A DNA stretch of 64,000 nt from NCBI GenBank assembly GCA_002173095.1, contig NHBK01000009.1, forward strand, positions 372,001-436,000. Direction: 5' to 3'. Source of the stretch: Hyphomonadaceae bacterium TMED5 (GTDB lineage: Bacteria > Pseudomonadota > Alphaproteobacteria > Caulobacterales > Hyphomonadaceae). Below the pieces are notes generated by a model. It worked only from the letters and a program-made list of their open reading frames with translations, was not told where the DNA came from and did no database searches. Every line of letters starts with the position of its first letter. Position 1 is the first letter of the stretch. This document shows positions 35,275 through 44,575 of the stretch, piece after piece. The translations under genes were made by a program, and so were the position numbers.

Positions 35275-35895
35275 TTACTGGACCTGACGAAGATTGCCGG
35301 TTGAAGTGCGGAAATCGTCACGAATGGCCGGGGCCGTGGTACGGTCCGATGTGGCGCTGTCCACAGTGGTTGTGCCGCGGGCAATGTCCCAGGTCGCCTG
35401 CGTGCCTTCATAGCCTTGTCTGCGGCGCTGTGTATCCGTTCCCAGAAAGGCCCAGCTAATGCTTTCAAAATTCAGCTGAATGGTCTCAAAGGTCGTGCTG
35501 CCTTCAATCGAATAGTCGATGGCTGAGATCATGACATTGTGCAGCGTGTAGCTGATATATGGCCCACCATCGCCCGGCTGGACGATTTCGATTACGGCTT
35601 CATGGAAGGTTTGTCCGCTGGCCACAGCTCTCATCAGAAGCGGGCTGGAGGCGTCAATTTGCTTAGAGATGGTCAGGCCAGTGGTCTCGGCGCGCGCGGT
35701 GACACGGCCTCCGAGCGCTTCCGCGCTCGGGTTTGAGATTTCAGAGCTAAGCGCTGTGAACTCGATCCAGTTTTCATAGTCTTCATGCTGAGACTCGCCA
35801 TCAATATCCGGCAATCTCAGAAAGCTTCCAGCATTCGCAAATGGGGTAATCATCAGGCTGGCGGCGGCCAGACCTGCAAAAAGTGACTTCTTCAT
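35275..35895 (-). CDS. Exported Hcp-like (type VI tube protein family) protein
   Basis: 206 residues. The region about 24-160 matches the Hcp/DUF796 fold: FLRLPDIDGES at the start, GLTISKQIDASSPLLM, YTLHNVMISAIDYS and LNFESISWAF near the end. Unusually a Sec signal peptide precedes it (MKKSLFAGLAAAS...FANA-GS, cut about 22), and a Thr-rich tail follows. True T6SS Hcp proteins have no signal peptide, and no T6SS gene is in the window. It probably acts in the envelope with the VanX-like lipoprotein downstream. Function unknown. Confidence 0.82.
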   Translation of the reverse strand: MKKSLFAGLAAASLMITPFANAGSFLRLPDIDGESQHEDYENWIEFTALSSEISNPSAEALGGRVTARAETTGLTISKQIDASSPLLMRAVASGQTFHEAVIEIVQPGDGGPYISYTLHNVMISAIDYSIEGSTTFETIQLNFESISWAFLGTDTQRRRQGYEGTQATWDIARGTTTVDSATSDRTTAPAIRDDFRTSTGNLRQVQ

Positions 35896-35979
35896 GCGTC
35901 CCTCCCTGAAGAGTCAAAAGGAGAGGACGTTATGTCTGCACAGCTTTGCGAAAGGGGCAAGGTTCAGGCGCAGCTATGC

Positions 35980-36108
35980 TTAGCTCGCAGCATCCTCAAT
36001 CGCGTCGCCGACCTGTTCGATATCACGACCCACGCCCTGAACTGTGTTGCAGGCCGCAAGCATAAGCGCCACCAGGCTGAGGCTGATGATTTTTTTCCAG
36101 TTTTTCAT
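35980..36108 (-). CDS. Entericidin A/B family lipoprotein
   Basis: 42-residue small lipoprotein reading MKNWKKIISLSLVALMLAAC then NTVQGVGRDIEQVGDAIEDAAS. The lipobox LAAC gives Cys20 as the modified residue, and CNTVQGVGRDIEQVG is the entericidin signature. TGGAGGG at 4-nt spacing precedes the ATG. In E. coli entericidins form an antidote/toxin-like pair linked to cell lysis; here only one copy is seen. It sits alone upstream of the Hcp-like and VanX-like genes. Confidence 0.88.
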   Translation of the reverse strand: MKNWKKIISLSLVALMLAACNTVQGVGRDIEQVGDAIEDAAS

Positions 36109-36189
36109 GAAACCCTCCAACAGAATTCATGGTCTGAATGTCGTATCGGTCTGGACAGATGACAAGCCAAAAAAAGGGTATGGGACGGC

Positions 36190-36642
36190 CTAGTTCAGCT
36201 TTTTTTGCTCAACCGGTTTCTTCGGCGCAAACCCATCCGGCAGGGGCAGAGCCGGAACGCCATCTTCGGCAAGCTCTTTGGCTTCTTTCAGCGTGGTCTC
36301 GCCCCAGACGGGCTTTGCATCGGCTTTGCCTTCATGCATGGCGCGTGCGCGGTTTGCGAAATCTGAGCCGACATATTCATGCGTGCTGGAGATATGCTCC
36401 CGCACGGATTTCATCATGTCTTTCAGTTTCTCGTCTGGCTGTATGGCGGGCTGGCCTGACGTTTTGCTTTTCTTCGTTCCGCTGACGGCGGGTGCCATTA
36501 TCTGTTTGCGGATCTGCGTGCCGCCGCAGTCCGGACAGGTAATCAGGCCCTGATCTTTCTGCGTGTCAAACGCGTCCGAGTTCGAAAACCAGGCTTCGAA
36601 TCCGGCATCACATGTCTGACAGGCAAGGGCGTATTTGACCAT
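36190..36642 (-). CDS. DUF1178 family protein
   Basis: 150-residue conserved protein of unknown function. MVKYALACQTCDAGFEAWF and GLITCPDCGGTQIRKQIMAP give a CxxC...CxxC zinc-ribbon-like N-terminus. A linker of low complexity (about 52-68) leads to the second conserved block VGSDFANRARAMHEG and PALPLPDGFAPKK. The longer frame upstream belongs to grxC in another phase, so 36642 is the start. It follows grxC after 13 bp, a common alphaproteobacterial arrangement. Confidence 0.85.
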   Translation of the reverse strand: MVKYALACQTCDAGFEAWFSNSDAFDTQKDQGLITCPDCGGTQIRKQIMAPAVSGTKKSKTSGQPAIQPDEKLKDMMKSVREHISSTHEYVGSDFANRARAMHEGKADAKPVWGETTLKEAKELAEDGVPALPLPDGFAPKKPVEQKKLN

Positions 36643-36655
36643 GAATGGCGACTGA

Positions 36656-36922
36656 TTAAGCGTCCGGTTGAGACAGGAGCGGGTCCAGCTTGCCGGCATA
36701 TTCCAGCGCATACATTTCATCGCAGCCGCCAACATGGTCGTCATTGATGAAGATTTGCGGATAGGTGCTGGCGCCATGCGCGCGGGAAATCATTTCCTGG
36801 CGCTTTGCCGGGTCCATGCCTGCGTCCACATGCGTATATTTCACGCCCTTCTTGTCCAGAAGCGCGAGCGCCCGTGTGCAATAGGGGCAGAATTGACGTG
36901 TGTAGATTTCGACCTTGGCCAT
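36656..36922 (-). CDS. grxC: Glutaredoxin 3
   Basis: 88-residue glutathione-dependent disulfide reductase. The dithiol active site CPYC is at 12-15, with TYPQIFINDDHVGGCDEM as the GSH-binding cis-Pro and C-terminal motifs. It lies between comF and the DUF1178 gene on the same strand with short gaps (22 and 13 bp). Confidence 0.95.
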   Translation of the reverse strand: MAKVEIYTRQFCPYCTRALALLDKKGVKYTHVDAGMDPAKRQEMISRAHGASTYPQIFINDDHVGGCDEMYALEYAGKLDPLLSQPDA

Positions 36923-36944
36923 AACAATTACTCCGATAGCCGGA

Positions 36945-37721
36945 TTATATAGGTGAATTTGCGGGCGCTACAACGCGCGCGAATGTCACCACATCCAGAT
37001 TGGCCGGTTTTGCGCGCTGCAATGTGCGTGCACAGGCCCGCAGCGTCGCCCCGGTGGTGTAGACATCATCCAGCAGAATTATGCGTTTTCCGTAAATGCG
37101 GTCGCGGCCACGCTCGGTCAGGGAGAACGCGCCAGACACATTGCGCTGGCGTTGGCGCGCGGTCATACGGCCCTGACTTGGGGTGGCGCGTGTGCGTTTC
37201 AGGCAGAATTCGTCATAGGGAATGCCTGTTTCTGCCCGAATAGCACTGGCGAGCCATCCGGCCTGATTAAACCCGCGCGCTGTTAACCGGTGATAATGAA
37301 TGGGCACAGGAATGATGAGGTCCGCACTGTCGATCAGATCGCCTGCTGCGTCTGCGATAAAACGCGAAAAGACCTTCAAGCCGAAACGCTGGCCACGCCG
37401 TTTCAGAGACAAAATGAGCTGGCTTGAAGTATCATCATATAAAAGCGCAGACCGGGCTTTGTTCCAGGGCGGCGGGTCGGCAAGGCAGGCCCCACAGACC
37501 AGCCCGTTCTCCTCGATTGGGTCGAAGGGAATAGCGCACTGGTCGCAATAGGGCGCTGTCAGCATGGCAAGGGCGCTGAATTCTTCCGCCGTGAACCGCG
37601 CATTGCCGGGCAGGGGCTGATGGCTGATCAGGGATTGTCCCGGTGTCAGCCAGCCAAACATGGAGCGTAACCGCTCACGATCAATGCCGAACACCTTGGC
37701 GGATGATGATGTTCGGTCCAT
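36945..37721 (-). CDS. comF: ComF family phosphoribosyltransferase-like protein
   Basis: 258 residues. CDQCAIPFDPIEENGLVCGAC is a zinc-binding cysteine set, and the PRPP loop RIILLDDVYTTGATLRAC marks the C-terminal phosphoribosyltransferase fold. ComF proteins take part in DNA uptake or have a housekeeping role; the family's first CxxC pair appears replaced (GQSLISH). The start is uncertain: 37721 leaves 9 bp to the divergent methyltransferase, while an internal ATG at 37661 (MFGWLTPG) gives 238 residues. Confidence 0.87.
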   Translation of the reverse strand: MDRTSSSAKVFGIDRERLRSMFGWLTPGQSLISHQPLPGNARFTAEEFSALAMLTAPYCDQCAIPFDPIEENGLVCGACLADPPPWNKARSALLYDDTSSQLILSLKRRGQRFGLKVFSRFIADAAGDLIDSADLIIPVPIHYHRLTARGFNQAGWLASAIRAETGIPYDEFCLKRTRATPSQGRMTARQRQRNVSGAFSLTERGRDRIYGKRIILLDDVYTTGATLRACARTLQRAKPANLDVVTFARVVAPANSPI

Positions 37722-37730
37722 ATCTCCCCC

Positions 37731-38651
37731 ATGATTCAGAATGCGACGAATGATGTCTTTAACCGGTTACAGATCCGCACGCGGCGCGAGCGGGCATCCT
37801 CCTCCTATCATGAGGTGGAATTCCTGAAAAACCGGGCATTAGAGGATATTGCCGACCGGCTGGCGTCTACGACACGAAAATTTTCAAAAGTGCTGGTTCT
37901 CGGCGGGTATAGCCCAAATACGCGTCAGGTTCTGGCCCCGTATTGTGACACATTGATAGAGACAGACTTTGCAGCATCGCGTTTGTCTGGCGCGCCGGGC
38001 TTGGTCGCTGCCGCAGATGAAGAATGGCTGCCCTTTAAGGATGAAAGCTTTGATCTGGTGGTCAGCCCGCTTGCGCTGCACTGGGTGAATGACCTGCCTG
38101 GCACGCTGATCCAGATCAATCGCGCTTTGAAGCCTGATGGCTTTTTCGTGGGCGCTATGGCTGGCGGGGCGAGCTTTCAGGAGCTGCGTCAGTCTCTCTT
38201 GCGGGCAGAGGCCGAAGTGACCGGCGGCGCAGAAATGAGGGTTTCGCCTTTCGCCGACGCCGCTGATTTGTCTGGCCTTTTGCAGAGGGCCGGTCTTGCG
38301 CTTCCTGTAAGTGACCGTGACCGGATGACCATTCGGTATGACAGCATTTTTGACATGTTTCGCGATTTGCAGGCCGCAGGCGAAACGCATTCTCCGTTTG
38401 TGGCGGGGCGTCGGCCGCTGAGCCGCCGCGTGCTGATGCGGGCTGCCGAAATTTACGCAGAGGACTATTCAGACCCTGATGGTCGGCTGCGTGTCACGAT
38501 GGATTTGGTCTGGATGACGGGCTGGGCTCCACACGTTTCACAGCCTAAGCCGAAACGACCGGGCTCAGCGAAAGTGTCCATGGCTGAAGCGCTGGGTGTG
38601 CGCGAGCAATCAGCGGGCGAGAAAACCGGCCTGAAAGGGACGGGGCGATAG
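37731..38651 (+). CDS. SAM-dependent methyltransferase (BioC/NDUFAF5-like)
   Basis: 306-residue class I methyltransferase. NDVFNRLQIRTRRERASSSY near the N-terminus matches the NDUFAF5-like group of alphaproteobacteria. VLVLGGYSP replaces the usual glycine-rich SAM motif, and LPFKDESFDLVVSPLALHWV is the motif-IV region. NDUFAF5 hydroxylates complex I in mitochondria; the bacterial role is not established. No clear Shine-Dalgarno precedes the ATG, which is only 9 bp from the divergent comF start. Confidence 0.86.
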   Translation: MIQNATNDVFNRLQIRTRRERASSSYHEVEFLKNRALEDIADRLASTTRKFSKVLVLGGYSPNTRQVLAPYCDTLIETDFAASRLSGAPGLVAAADEEWLPFKDESFDLVVSPLALHWVNDLPGTLIQINRALKPDGFFVGAMAGGASFQELRQSLLRAEAEVTGGAEMRVSPFADAADLSGLLQRAGLALPVSDRDRMTIRYDSIFDMFRDLQAAGETHSPFVAGRRPLSRRVLMRAAEIYAEDYSDPDGRLRVTMDLVWMTGWAPHVSQPKPKRPGSAKVSMAEALGVREQSAGEKTGLKGTGR

Positions 38652-38655
38652 GCGC

Positions 38656-38838
38656 TTAGCTGCTCGCTTCATCCCATTGTTCGTCGAGATTGTTGTACAT
38701 TGCAGTCGTGGACGCGCTAATGGCGTTCAGAGCTGAGATAATGCCAATAACGATCAGGCCTGCAATCAGGGCGTATTCCACGACATGGCCGCCGGAACGA
38801 TCGGTGAGAAAGCGCTTTGCGGTCGTTAAAAATCGCAT
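38656..38838 (-). CDS. Flp family type IVb pilin
   Basis: 60-residue prepilin. The leader is cut after Gly in TDRSGGHVVEYALIAGLIVI, which shows the Glu-Tyr pair at +5/+6 of the Flp family. One helix and a short polar tail follow. The ATG overlaps the mutT stop by one base (TGATG), so it is the last gene of the ppiC-argJ-mutT-flp unit. The Tad-like assembly proteins at 18549-20844 are 18 kb away. Confidence 0.92.
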   Translation of the reverse strand: MRFLTTAKRFLTDRSGGHVVEYALIAGLIVIGIISALNAISASTTAMYNNLDEQWDEASS

Positions 38839-39263
38839 CAGGCAAAGCCTCCCCGGTCTGCATAGTCTTCGATGAAATTGAAGAGTGGAATATCGGCTGC
38901 CGGTGCAGGCAGTGTTTTCAGCTCGCCCGGTGCAACAAAGCTCAGTGTCTGACCTTCCTGCGCCACGGGTTCACCATCCCATTCGCGAATGAGGAAAACC
39001 GGCATGACGAGGTGGAAATTGTCATAGGCGTGGGAGGCAAAGGTGAGGGGAGTTGTCGCTGACGTCTCAACGTGCACGGCCAGTTCCTCCCTCAATTCCC
39101 TAATGAGCGCCTGTTCTGGCGTCTCGCCTGTTTCGATTTTGCCGCCCGGGAGTTCCCAGAGCCCTGCCATGGATTTCCCTTCAGGGCGTTTTGCCACGAG
39201 AAGGGTCTGGTCAGGCCGCATTAAGACGGCTGCTGAGACGTAAATGATTTTTAGCTCAGACAT
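38838..39263 (-). CDS. mutT: 8-oxo-dGTP diphosphatase MutT-like Nudix hydrolase
   Basis: 141 residues starting MSELKIIYVSAAVLMRPD. The Nudix box GGKIETGETPEQALIRELREEL is complete. GLWELPGGKIE and AKRPEGKSMAG match MutT proper. It hydrolyses oxidised dGTP to prevent A:T to C:G changes. A GTG four codons upstream is possible. It lies 43 bp after argJ, a common alphaproteobacterial neighbourhood, and is translationally coupled to the downstream pilin gene. Confidence 0.9.
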   Translation of the reverse strand: MSELKIIYVSAAVLMRPDQTLLVAKRPEGKSMAGLWELPGGKIETGETPEQALIRELREELAVHVETSATTPLTFASHAYDNFHLVMPVFLIREWDGEPVAQEGQTLSFVAPGELKTLPAPAADIPLFNFIEDYADRGGFA

Positions 39264-39306
39264 TTCTGTTAACACTGAAGTATGAAGAGGGATTAGTTAT
39301 AGCCGA

Positions 39307-40542
39307 TTAAGTTCGGTATGCACCGTTAATCTCGACATAACCATGCGTGAGATCACACGTCCAAACGCGTGCTTCGCTCTCGCCCATGGCGACATCGATT
39401 TTGATCGAAATATTCGGTCCGGAAACGGCTGCGGTCGCGCGGGCTTCATCATACGTTGCCGCACGTGCGCCGCCCTCTGCGACACGCACATCGCCAATAT
39501 CGACGACAAGCTTGTCCCGGTTGACCGGTTCCATGGCCTTGCCAACGGCCATAACAATCCGGCCCCAATTCGCATCATTGGCGGCGAGCGCCGTTTTTAC
39601 GAGTGGCGAGTTGGCGACCGAACAGGCAATGATTTTGGCTGATGTCTCGCTGGTTGCGCCGGTCACACTGACTTCCACGAATTTGGTGGCGCCTTCGCCG
39701 TCGCGGACAATCTGGTGAGCCAGATCCATAAAGACCTCGCCAATGGCATCTGACAGGGCGTCAAGTTCGCGTTCAATCGCGCCAGAACTGACCGGCGCGG
39801 CCCCGGTGGCGAACATCATCACCGTGTCACTTGTGGAGGTGTCGCCATCAACGGTGATGCAGTTAAAGCTGGCATTGGCGTGACGGGAGGTGAGTTCCTG
39901 GCACTGCTGCGGTGTCAGCGGCGCATCGGTGAAGATATAGGCCAGCATGGTCGCCATGTTTGGCGCGATCATGCCGGAGCCCTTGGCAATCCCCGCAATG
40001 GAGATTGTCCGGCCATCAATCTCAATCTGGCGTCCTGCGCCTTTTGGATAGGTGTCCGTGGTGGAGAACGCCTTTGCGAGGTCCAGCCATGGTGTGTTTG
40101 GCGCAAGGTCTGGCCAAAGCGTCGGCAAATGCTTTGCGATGAGATCGGGCTCAACCGGAACACCAATCACACCCGTCGCAGCAATATAGCATTCATTACG
40201 CGGCATTTTGCTGACAGCCTCATAGGCGTCCAGCGTAGCTTCATTCTTGGCCACGCCCTTTTCAAAGGTGAAGGCGTTGGAGTTGCCTGCATTCACGATA
40301 AGTGCGCTGGCCACACCGCCAGAGCCTTCCAGCGCCTCTCGGCACCAGTCCACATCGCAGGAGCGCGTCAGCGAGCGGGTGAAGACCCCGCCACAGGATG
40401 CGCGCTCTGGAAACCGGACGACCAGAAGGTCGTCGCGTGTGTATCCATACATGCCGAGAGAAAAGGTGAGGGCTTCAACGCCTGCAATATTTGGCAGGTC
40501 TGGAAAGCGTTCGGGTGCGAGCGGCGAGCGTGCGAGTTTCAC
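39307..40542 (-). CDS. argJ: Bifunctional ornithine acetyltransferase / N-acetylglutamate synthase
   Basis: Transfers acetyl from N-acetylornithine to glutamate in the cyclic arginine pathway and can make N-acetylglutamate. 411 residues. Self-cleavage precedes Thr198 in NMATML, and GDTSTSDTV is the second signature. The GTG start overlaps the ppiC stop (GTGA), so translation is coupled. The protein is unrelated to the argD-argF operon 8 kb away but belongs to the same pathway. Confidence 0.96.
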   Translation of the reverse strand: MKLARSPLAPERFPDLPNIAGVEALTFSLGMYGYTRDDLLVVRFPERASCGGVFTRSLTRSCDVDWCREALEGSGGVASALIVNAGNSNAFTFEKGVAKNEATLDAYEAVSKMPRNECYIAATGVIGVPVEPDLIAKHLPTLWPDLAPNTPWLDLAKAFSTTDTYPKGAGRQIEIDGRTISIAGIAKGSGMIAPNMATMLAYIFTDAPLTPQQCQELTSRHANASFNCITVDGDTSTSDTVMMFATGAAPVSSGAIERELDALSDAIGEVFMDLAHQIVRDGEGATKFVEVSVTGATSETSAKIIACSVANSPLVKTALAANDANWGRIVMAVGKAMEPVNRDKLVVDIGDVRVAEGGARAATYDEARATAAVSGPNISIKIDVAMGESEARVWTCDLTHGYVEINGAYRT

Positions 40543-41570
40543 TCAGTGGCCTCTGTTGTTTCCGTCTCTTCAGGTGCGGCCGTCCCACCGTCCCCGTCCT
40601 GCAGTGCATTATCGACTGAGTCGGGAAGGTTTTCACCGTCTTCATAGCTTTCCGGTATTTCAGGGCTCGTCTGCATCTCTTCCAGACTGTCTGGTGCATC
40701 AATATAGCCACGAATGCCGATATCCGGATCGTCGATGACGGTTTCGATCTGGGCACGCGCATGCAGGCGTTCCAGAACACGGCTGATTTCACGCAGGGTG
40801 AGGAATTCGGCAATCATCGGACGCGTTTCGTCGAATGTTGGCGGTTCTTCGGTGCGGCGGTCATCGACCTTGATAATGTGCCAGCCAAGATCGCTTTCGA
40901 AAGGGCGGGAGATCGCGCCAACGGCGGTGTTGTTGATAATGCGAGGGAAGGGCGCAGAAAACTCTTCCGGCAGGAAATAGCCGAGCAGGCCGCCTTCAGC
41001 GCTGCTTGAGCGGTCAATGGAATGCGCAAAAGCGACTTCTGCGAACTCTGCGCCATTGCGCAATTGTGTGTGCAGCTCGTTCGCCTCTTCCTCAGTTTCA
41101 ACAAGGATGTGACGGATCAGAACTTCCTCGCCCAGCTGCTGAAGCGCGGTCTGTGCTTCATACATTTCGAGAATCGCAGCGTCGTCGACTTCGGCAGAAA
41201 CCAGATTTTCAATGAGAATAGTGCCCAGAATGCGTTCGCGCGCTGCCTGAAGCCGGTGCTGTGCATTTTCTTCCAGGTTGAGACCACGCGTCAGGGCTTC
41301 CTGTGCCAACAGCTTCTGGTCGATCAACTGTTTCAGCACGTCTACAAATATCGGATCATCTGCATCGAGTGAGGTGCCCGCATCGATCAGACCCTGCGAA
41401 ACAGCCTGTAGTTCCACATCATTTGCGTAAATCGGCTCATTATTCACCACGGCTGCAATCGCTGCGCTGACGCGGACATTGGATGCATTCTGGTCGGGTG
41501 AATTCTGATCACACGCGGCAATCGAAAGCAGTGTCGCGCCGCAAATTAGGGCGAAAGATTTACGTAACAT
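40539..41570 (-). CDS. Parvulin-type peptidylprolyl isomerase, lipoprotein
   Basis: 343-residue envelope foldase like PpiC/PrsA. The lipobox MLRKSFALICGATLLSIAAC gives Cys20. A SurA-N-like helical region (about 35-145) precedes the rotamase domain (about 148-245) with RHILVETEEEANEL and GGLLGYFLPEEF. An acidic tail (about 290-343) follows. It lies between argJ and divergent secA, a linkage seen in related genomes. No signal of substrate. Confidence 0.9.
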   Translation of the reverse strand: MLRKSFALICGATLLSIAACDQNSPDQNASNVRVSAAIAAVVNNEPIYANDVELQAVSQGLIDAGTSLDADDPIFVDVLKQLIDQKLLAQEALTRGLNLEENAQHRLQAARERILGTILIENLVSAEVDDAAILEMYEAQTALQQLGEEVLIRHILVETEEEANELHTQLRNGAEFAEVAFAHSIDRSSSAEGGLLGYFLPEEFSAPFPRIINNTAVGAISRPFESDLGWHIIKVDDRRTEEPPTFDETRPMIAEFLTLREISRVLERLHARAQIETVIDDPDIGIRGYIDAPDSLEEMQTSPEIPESYEDGENLPDSVDNALQDGDGGTAAPEETETTEATE

Positions 41571-41736
41571 AGAGAGTCTGTCTTCCTGGGTTGCAGCTCA
41601 TGTTCATTGACACCATTTTACTGGCTACTTAAGTCAGTCTCGTCGCAGGGTCGAGGTCAATACCTCTCTTCATGTGCAGAGTATTTAAAGATGTGCGTGC
41701 CATTCAAATGAATATGTACGCAAACGTGGTATAATT

Positions 41737-44442
41737 ATGCTCCAACTTGCAAAGAAATTTTTTGGCTCCGCTAATGAGCGCCAGCTTAAGCCGTTCCGGG
41801 CGCGTGTTCAGCGGATCAATGCGCTGGAACCGGTGATTGAAGCGCTTTCTGATGAAGCGCTGCGGGCCAAAACTCAGGAATTCAAAACAGCGCTCGCCAA
41901 TGGCGCAACGTTAGACAGTATCCTCGAAGAAGCGTTCGCTGTCGTCCGGGAGGGTTCAAAACGTGCTCTCGGCATGCGGCATTTCGACGTACAGCTGATC
42001 GGCGGCATGGTGCTGCACTCTGGCAATATCGCCGAGATGCGCACGGGTGAGGGTAAAACCCTCGTTGCAACTCTGCCCGCTTATCTGAATGCGCTGGAAG
42101 GCAAGGGCGTTCACGTCATTACCGTTAACGACTATCTGGCCAGCCGCGACGCCGAATGGATGGGGCAGGTTTATGGCTTCCTTGGCCTTACCACGGGTAA
42201 CATTGTTCACGGCCTTGATGACCGTCAGCGTCGCGAAGCATATGCCTGTGACATCACTTACGGCACGAATAACGAATTCGGCTTCGACTATCTTCGCGAC
42301 AATATGAAATATGCGCTTACCGATATGGTTCAGCGCGGTCACAATTATTGTATCGTGGATGAGGTCGACTCTATTCTGATCGACGAAGCGCGTACGCCGC
42401 TGATCATTTCCGGTCCAACCGATGACCGTTCGGATTTGTATAAGTCCATCGACACGATCATTCCGAAGTTGAGCGAGGAAGATTACGACCTCGACGAAAA
42501 GCAGCGCTCAATTGTCTTCACCGAAGAGGGCAATGAGAAGATCGAGCAATTGCTTACCGATGCTGGCCTGATGGAAGGGTCTATGTATGACCCGCAGAAC
42601 ATCACGATTGTTCACCATGCCAATCAGGCGCTGCGCGCGCACAAACTCTTCCAGCGCGACAAGGATTACATCGTCAAGAATAAGCAGGTTATGCTGATTG
42701 ACGAATTCACGGGCCGTATGATGGAAGGGCGTCGTCTTTCTGAAGGTCTGCACCAGGCGATCGAAGCCAAAGAAGGCGTGAAGATCCAGCCAGAAAACCA
42801 GACACTGGCCTCCATCACCTTCCAGAATTATTTCCGTCTCTATTCCAAGCTCGCGGGCATGACGGGTACGGCGGATACAGAGGCGTCAGAATTCCAGGAT
42901 ACGTACGGCCTTCGTGTCTTTGATATCCCGACCAACCGCCCGATCCAGCGTATTGATGATGATGACGTCGTCTACCGTACGGCGAAGGAAAAATACAAAG
43001 CCATTATTGATGAGCTGCGTGATTGTCATGAGCGTGGTCAGCCGGTGCTTCTGGGTACGGCATCCATTGAGAAGTCAGAGCTTCTTTCGACTCTGCTGGC
43101 GCAGGCGAAAATTCCGCACCAGGTGCTGAACGCGCGCCATCACGAGCGTGAGGCTCAGATTGTTGCACAGGCCGGTGCGCCGGGCGCGATTACGGTTGCG
43201 ACCAATATGGCGGGCCGTGGTACGGACATTCAGCTCGGCGGTAACGTCGAAATGCGTATGGAAGCTGAGCTGCTTCAGGGCCGTGTTGAGCGCCTTAAGG
43301 CGGATATCAACTCCACTATGGACGCTGAAGTGAACCGTCAGATGCAGGAGAAAAACCTGCCGCCGAGTTCCAAGGGGCAATTCATCAAAATGCTGCCGCC
43401 AGAGGTTCTGGAAACCGTCGTTAAGAAGGTTGAGCATCAGCATCTGGAAGAAATCCGTAAGGAAATCGAAGAAGGCCAGCACGCAGAGCTTGAGGCGCGC
43501 ATTAAGAGCGAAGTCGAAGCTGCCAAGCAGAAAGCGCTTGATGCGGGTGGTCTGTTCGTTCTGGGTACGGAGCGTCACGAGAGCCGTCGTATCGACAACC
43601 AGCTGCGCGGTCGTACGGGCCGTCAGGGTGACCCGGGCCGGTCTAAATTCTACGTGTCTATTGAAGATGATCTTCTGCGGATTTTCGCCGCTGAGCGTCT
43701 CGACACGATTATGCGTCGCCTCGGCATCAAGGAAAACGAAGCCATTGTTCACCCTTGGATGAACAAGGCGCTTGAAACCTCTCAGAAAAAGGTTGAGCAG
43801 CGCAACTTCGAAATCCGTAAGAATTTGCTCAAATACGATAATGTCACCAATGATCAGCGTAAGGTGATCTTTGAGCAGCGTATCGACTTCATGCGTGCAG
43901 CGGATGTGAGCGAAACCATCACTGAAATGCGCCATGATGTGGTCGATGACATCGTCTACGCGGCGCTGCCTGAACGCTCCTATGCTGAGCAATGGGATAT
44001 TGATGGTCTGACAGAAGAAGTTCAGAAAACCTTCGGTATCACACCGCCACTGCGCGAATGGGCATCAGAAGAAGGTGTGGCGAATGAGGAAATCATTGAG
44101 CGCCTCACTGCAGCGGTTGATGAAGCCTATGCCGTCAAAGCCGGTGAAATTGGTGAAGAACGTATTCGCTGGTTTGAGAAGCAGGTTCTGCTTCAGCTGC
44201 TGGATAAGGAATGGCGCGAACACCTGCAGCAACTTGATCAGCTGCGGTCGGTCATTCACCTGCGCAGCTATGGCCAGCGTGATCCGCTGAATGAATTCAA
44301 GTCCGAAGCCTTTGCGCTCTTCTCTGACCTGATTTCAAATCTGCGTAAAACCGTGACCGGCACGCTGATGAACATTCAGGTTCAGCAAGGCCCGCCACCA
44401 CAACAGCAACGCCAGCCTGCGCCGGCGCCAACTCAGGTCTGA
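41737..44442 (+). CDS. secA: Preprotein translocase ATPase SecA, lacking the C-terminal zinc motif
   Basis: Motor ATPase of the Sec pathway. 901 residues. Walker A MRTGEGKT (101-108), [15 protein letters not shown] (Walker B/DEAD region) and NMAGRGTDI of the second motor domain are intact. The C-terminus ends in a Pro/Gln linker ([19 protein letters not shown]) with no CPCGSGKKYK-type SEC-C zinc domain, which most proteobacterial SecAs use to contact SecB. The reading frame after the stop has no such motif either. No good Shine-Dalgarno precedes the ATG. Confidence 0.97.
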   Translation: MLQLAKKFFGSANERQLKPFRARVQRINALEPVIEALSDEALRAKTQEFKTALANGATLDSILEEAFAVVREGSKRALGMRHFDVQLIGGMVLHSGNIAEMRTGEGKTLVATLPAYLNALEGKGVHVITVNDYLASRDAEWMGQVYGFLGLTTGNIVHGLDDRQRREAYACDITYGTNNEFGFDYLRDNMKYALTDMVQRGHNYCIVDEVDSILIDEARTPLIISGPTDDRSDLYKSIDTIIPKLSEEDYDLDEKQRSIVFTEEGNEKIEQLLTDAGLMEGSMYDPQNITIVHHANQALRAHKLFQRDKDYIVKNKQVMLIDEFTGRMMEGRRLSEGLHQAIEAKEGVKIQPENQTLASITFQNYFRLYSKLAGMTGTADTEASEFQDTYGLRVFDIPTNRPIQRIDDDDVVYRTAKEKYKAIIDELRDCHERGQPVLLGTASIEKSELLSTLLAQAKIPHQVLNARHHEREAQIVAQAGAPGAITVATNMAGRGTDIQLGGNVEMRMEAELLQGRVERLKADINSTMDAEVNRQMQEKNLPPSSKGQFIKMLPPEVLETVVKKVEHQHLEEIRKEIEEGQHAELEARIKSEVEAAKQKALDAGGLFVLGTERHESRRIDNQLRGRTGRQGDPGRSKFYVSIEDDLLRIFAAERLDTIMRRLGIKENEAIVHPWMNKALETSQKKVEQRNFEIRKNLLKYDNVTNDQRKVIFEQRIDFMRAADVSETITEMRHDVVDDIVYAALPERSYAEQWDIDGLTEEVQKTFGITPPLREWASEEGVANEEIIERLTAAVDEAYAVKAGEIGEERIRWFEKQVLLQLLDKEWREHLQQLDQLRSVIHLRSYGQRDPLNEFKSEAFALFSDLISNLRKTVTGTLMNIQVQQGPPPQQQRQPAPAPTQV

Positions 44443-44462
44443 TTTCAGCCTGTACAGATTTT

Positions 44463-44491
44463 AAAAGGCGTCCCTGAGGGGGCGCCTTTTT
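44463..44491 (+). terminator. Rho-independent terminator after secA
   Basis: AAAAGGCG and CGCCTTTT form the outer stem with an inner CCC/GGG pairing and a short loop, followed by TTTTT. Located 21 bp after the secA stop. Confidence 0.85.
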
Positions 44492-44514
44492 GTATCTTCA
44501 GCCCTTTGCGGGCA

Positions 44515-44545
44515 CAAAAAACACCGCGCCTACAAGCGCGGTGTT
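44515..44545 (-). terminator. Rho-independent terminator after gcrA
   Basis: On the minus strand the 10-bp stem AACACCGCGC/GCGCGGTGTT (44520-44529 with 44536-44545) is followed by TTTTTT. Loop is 6 nt. Confidence 0.88.
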
Positions 44546-44575
44546 CTGTTTGCGGATCTGGTCGTCTTATATGTT

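Noticed and set aside
41729-41734. TATAAT just before the secA ATG as a promoter -10 element
   Set aside because: Transcription from it would start within or after the start codon, so it cannot drive secA as annotated.
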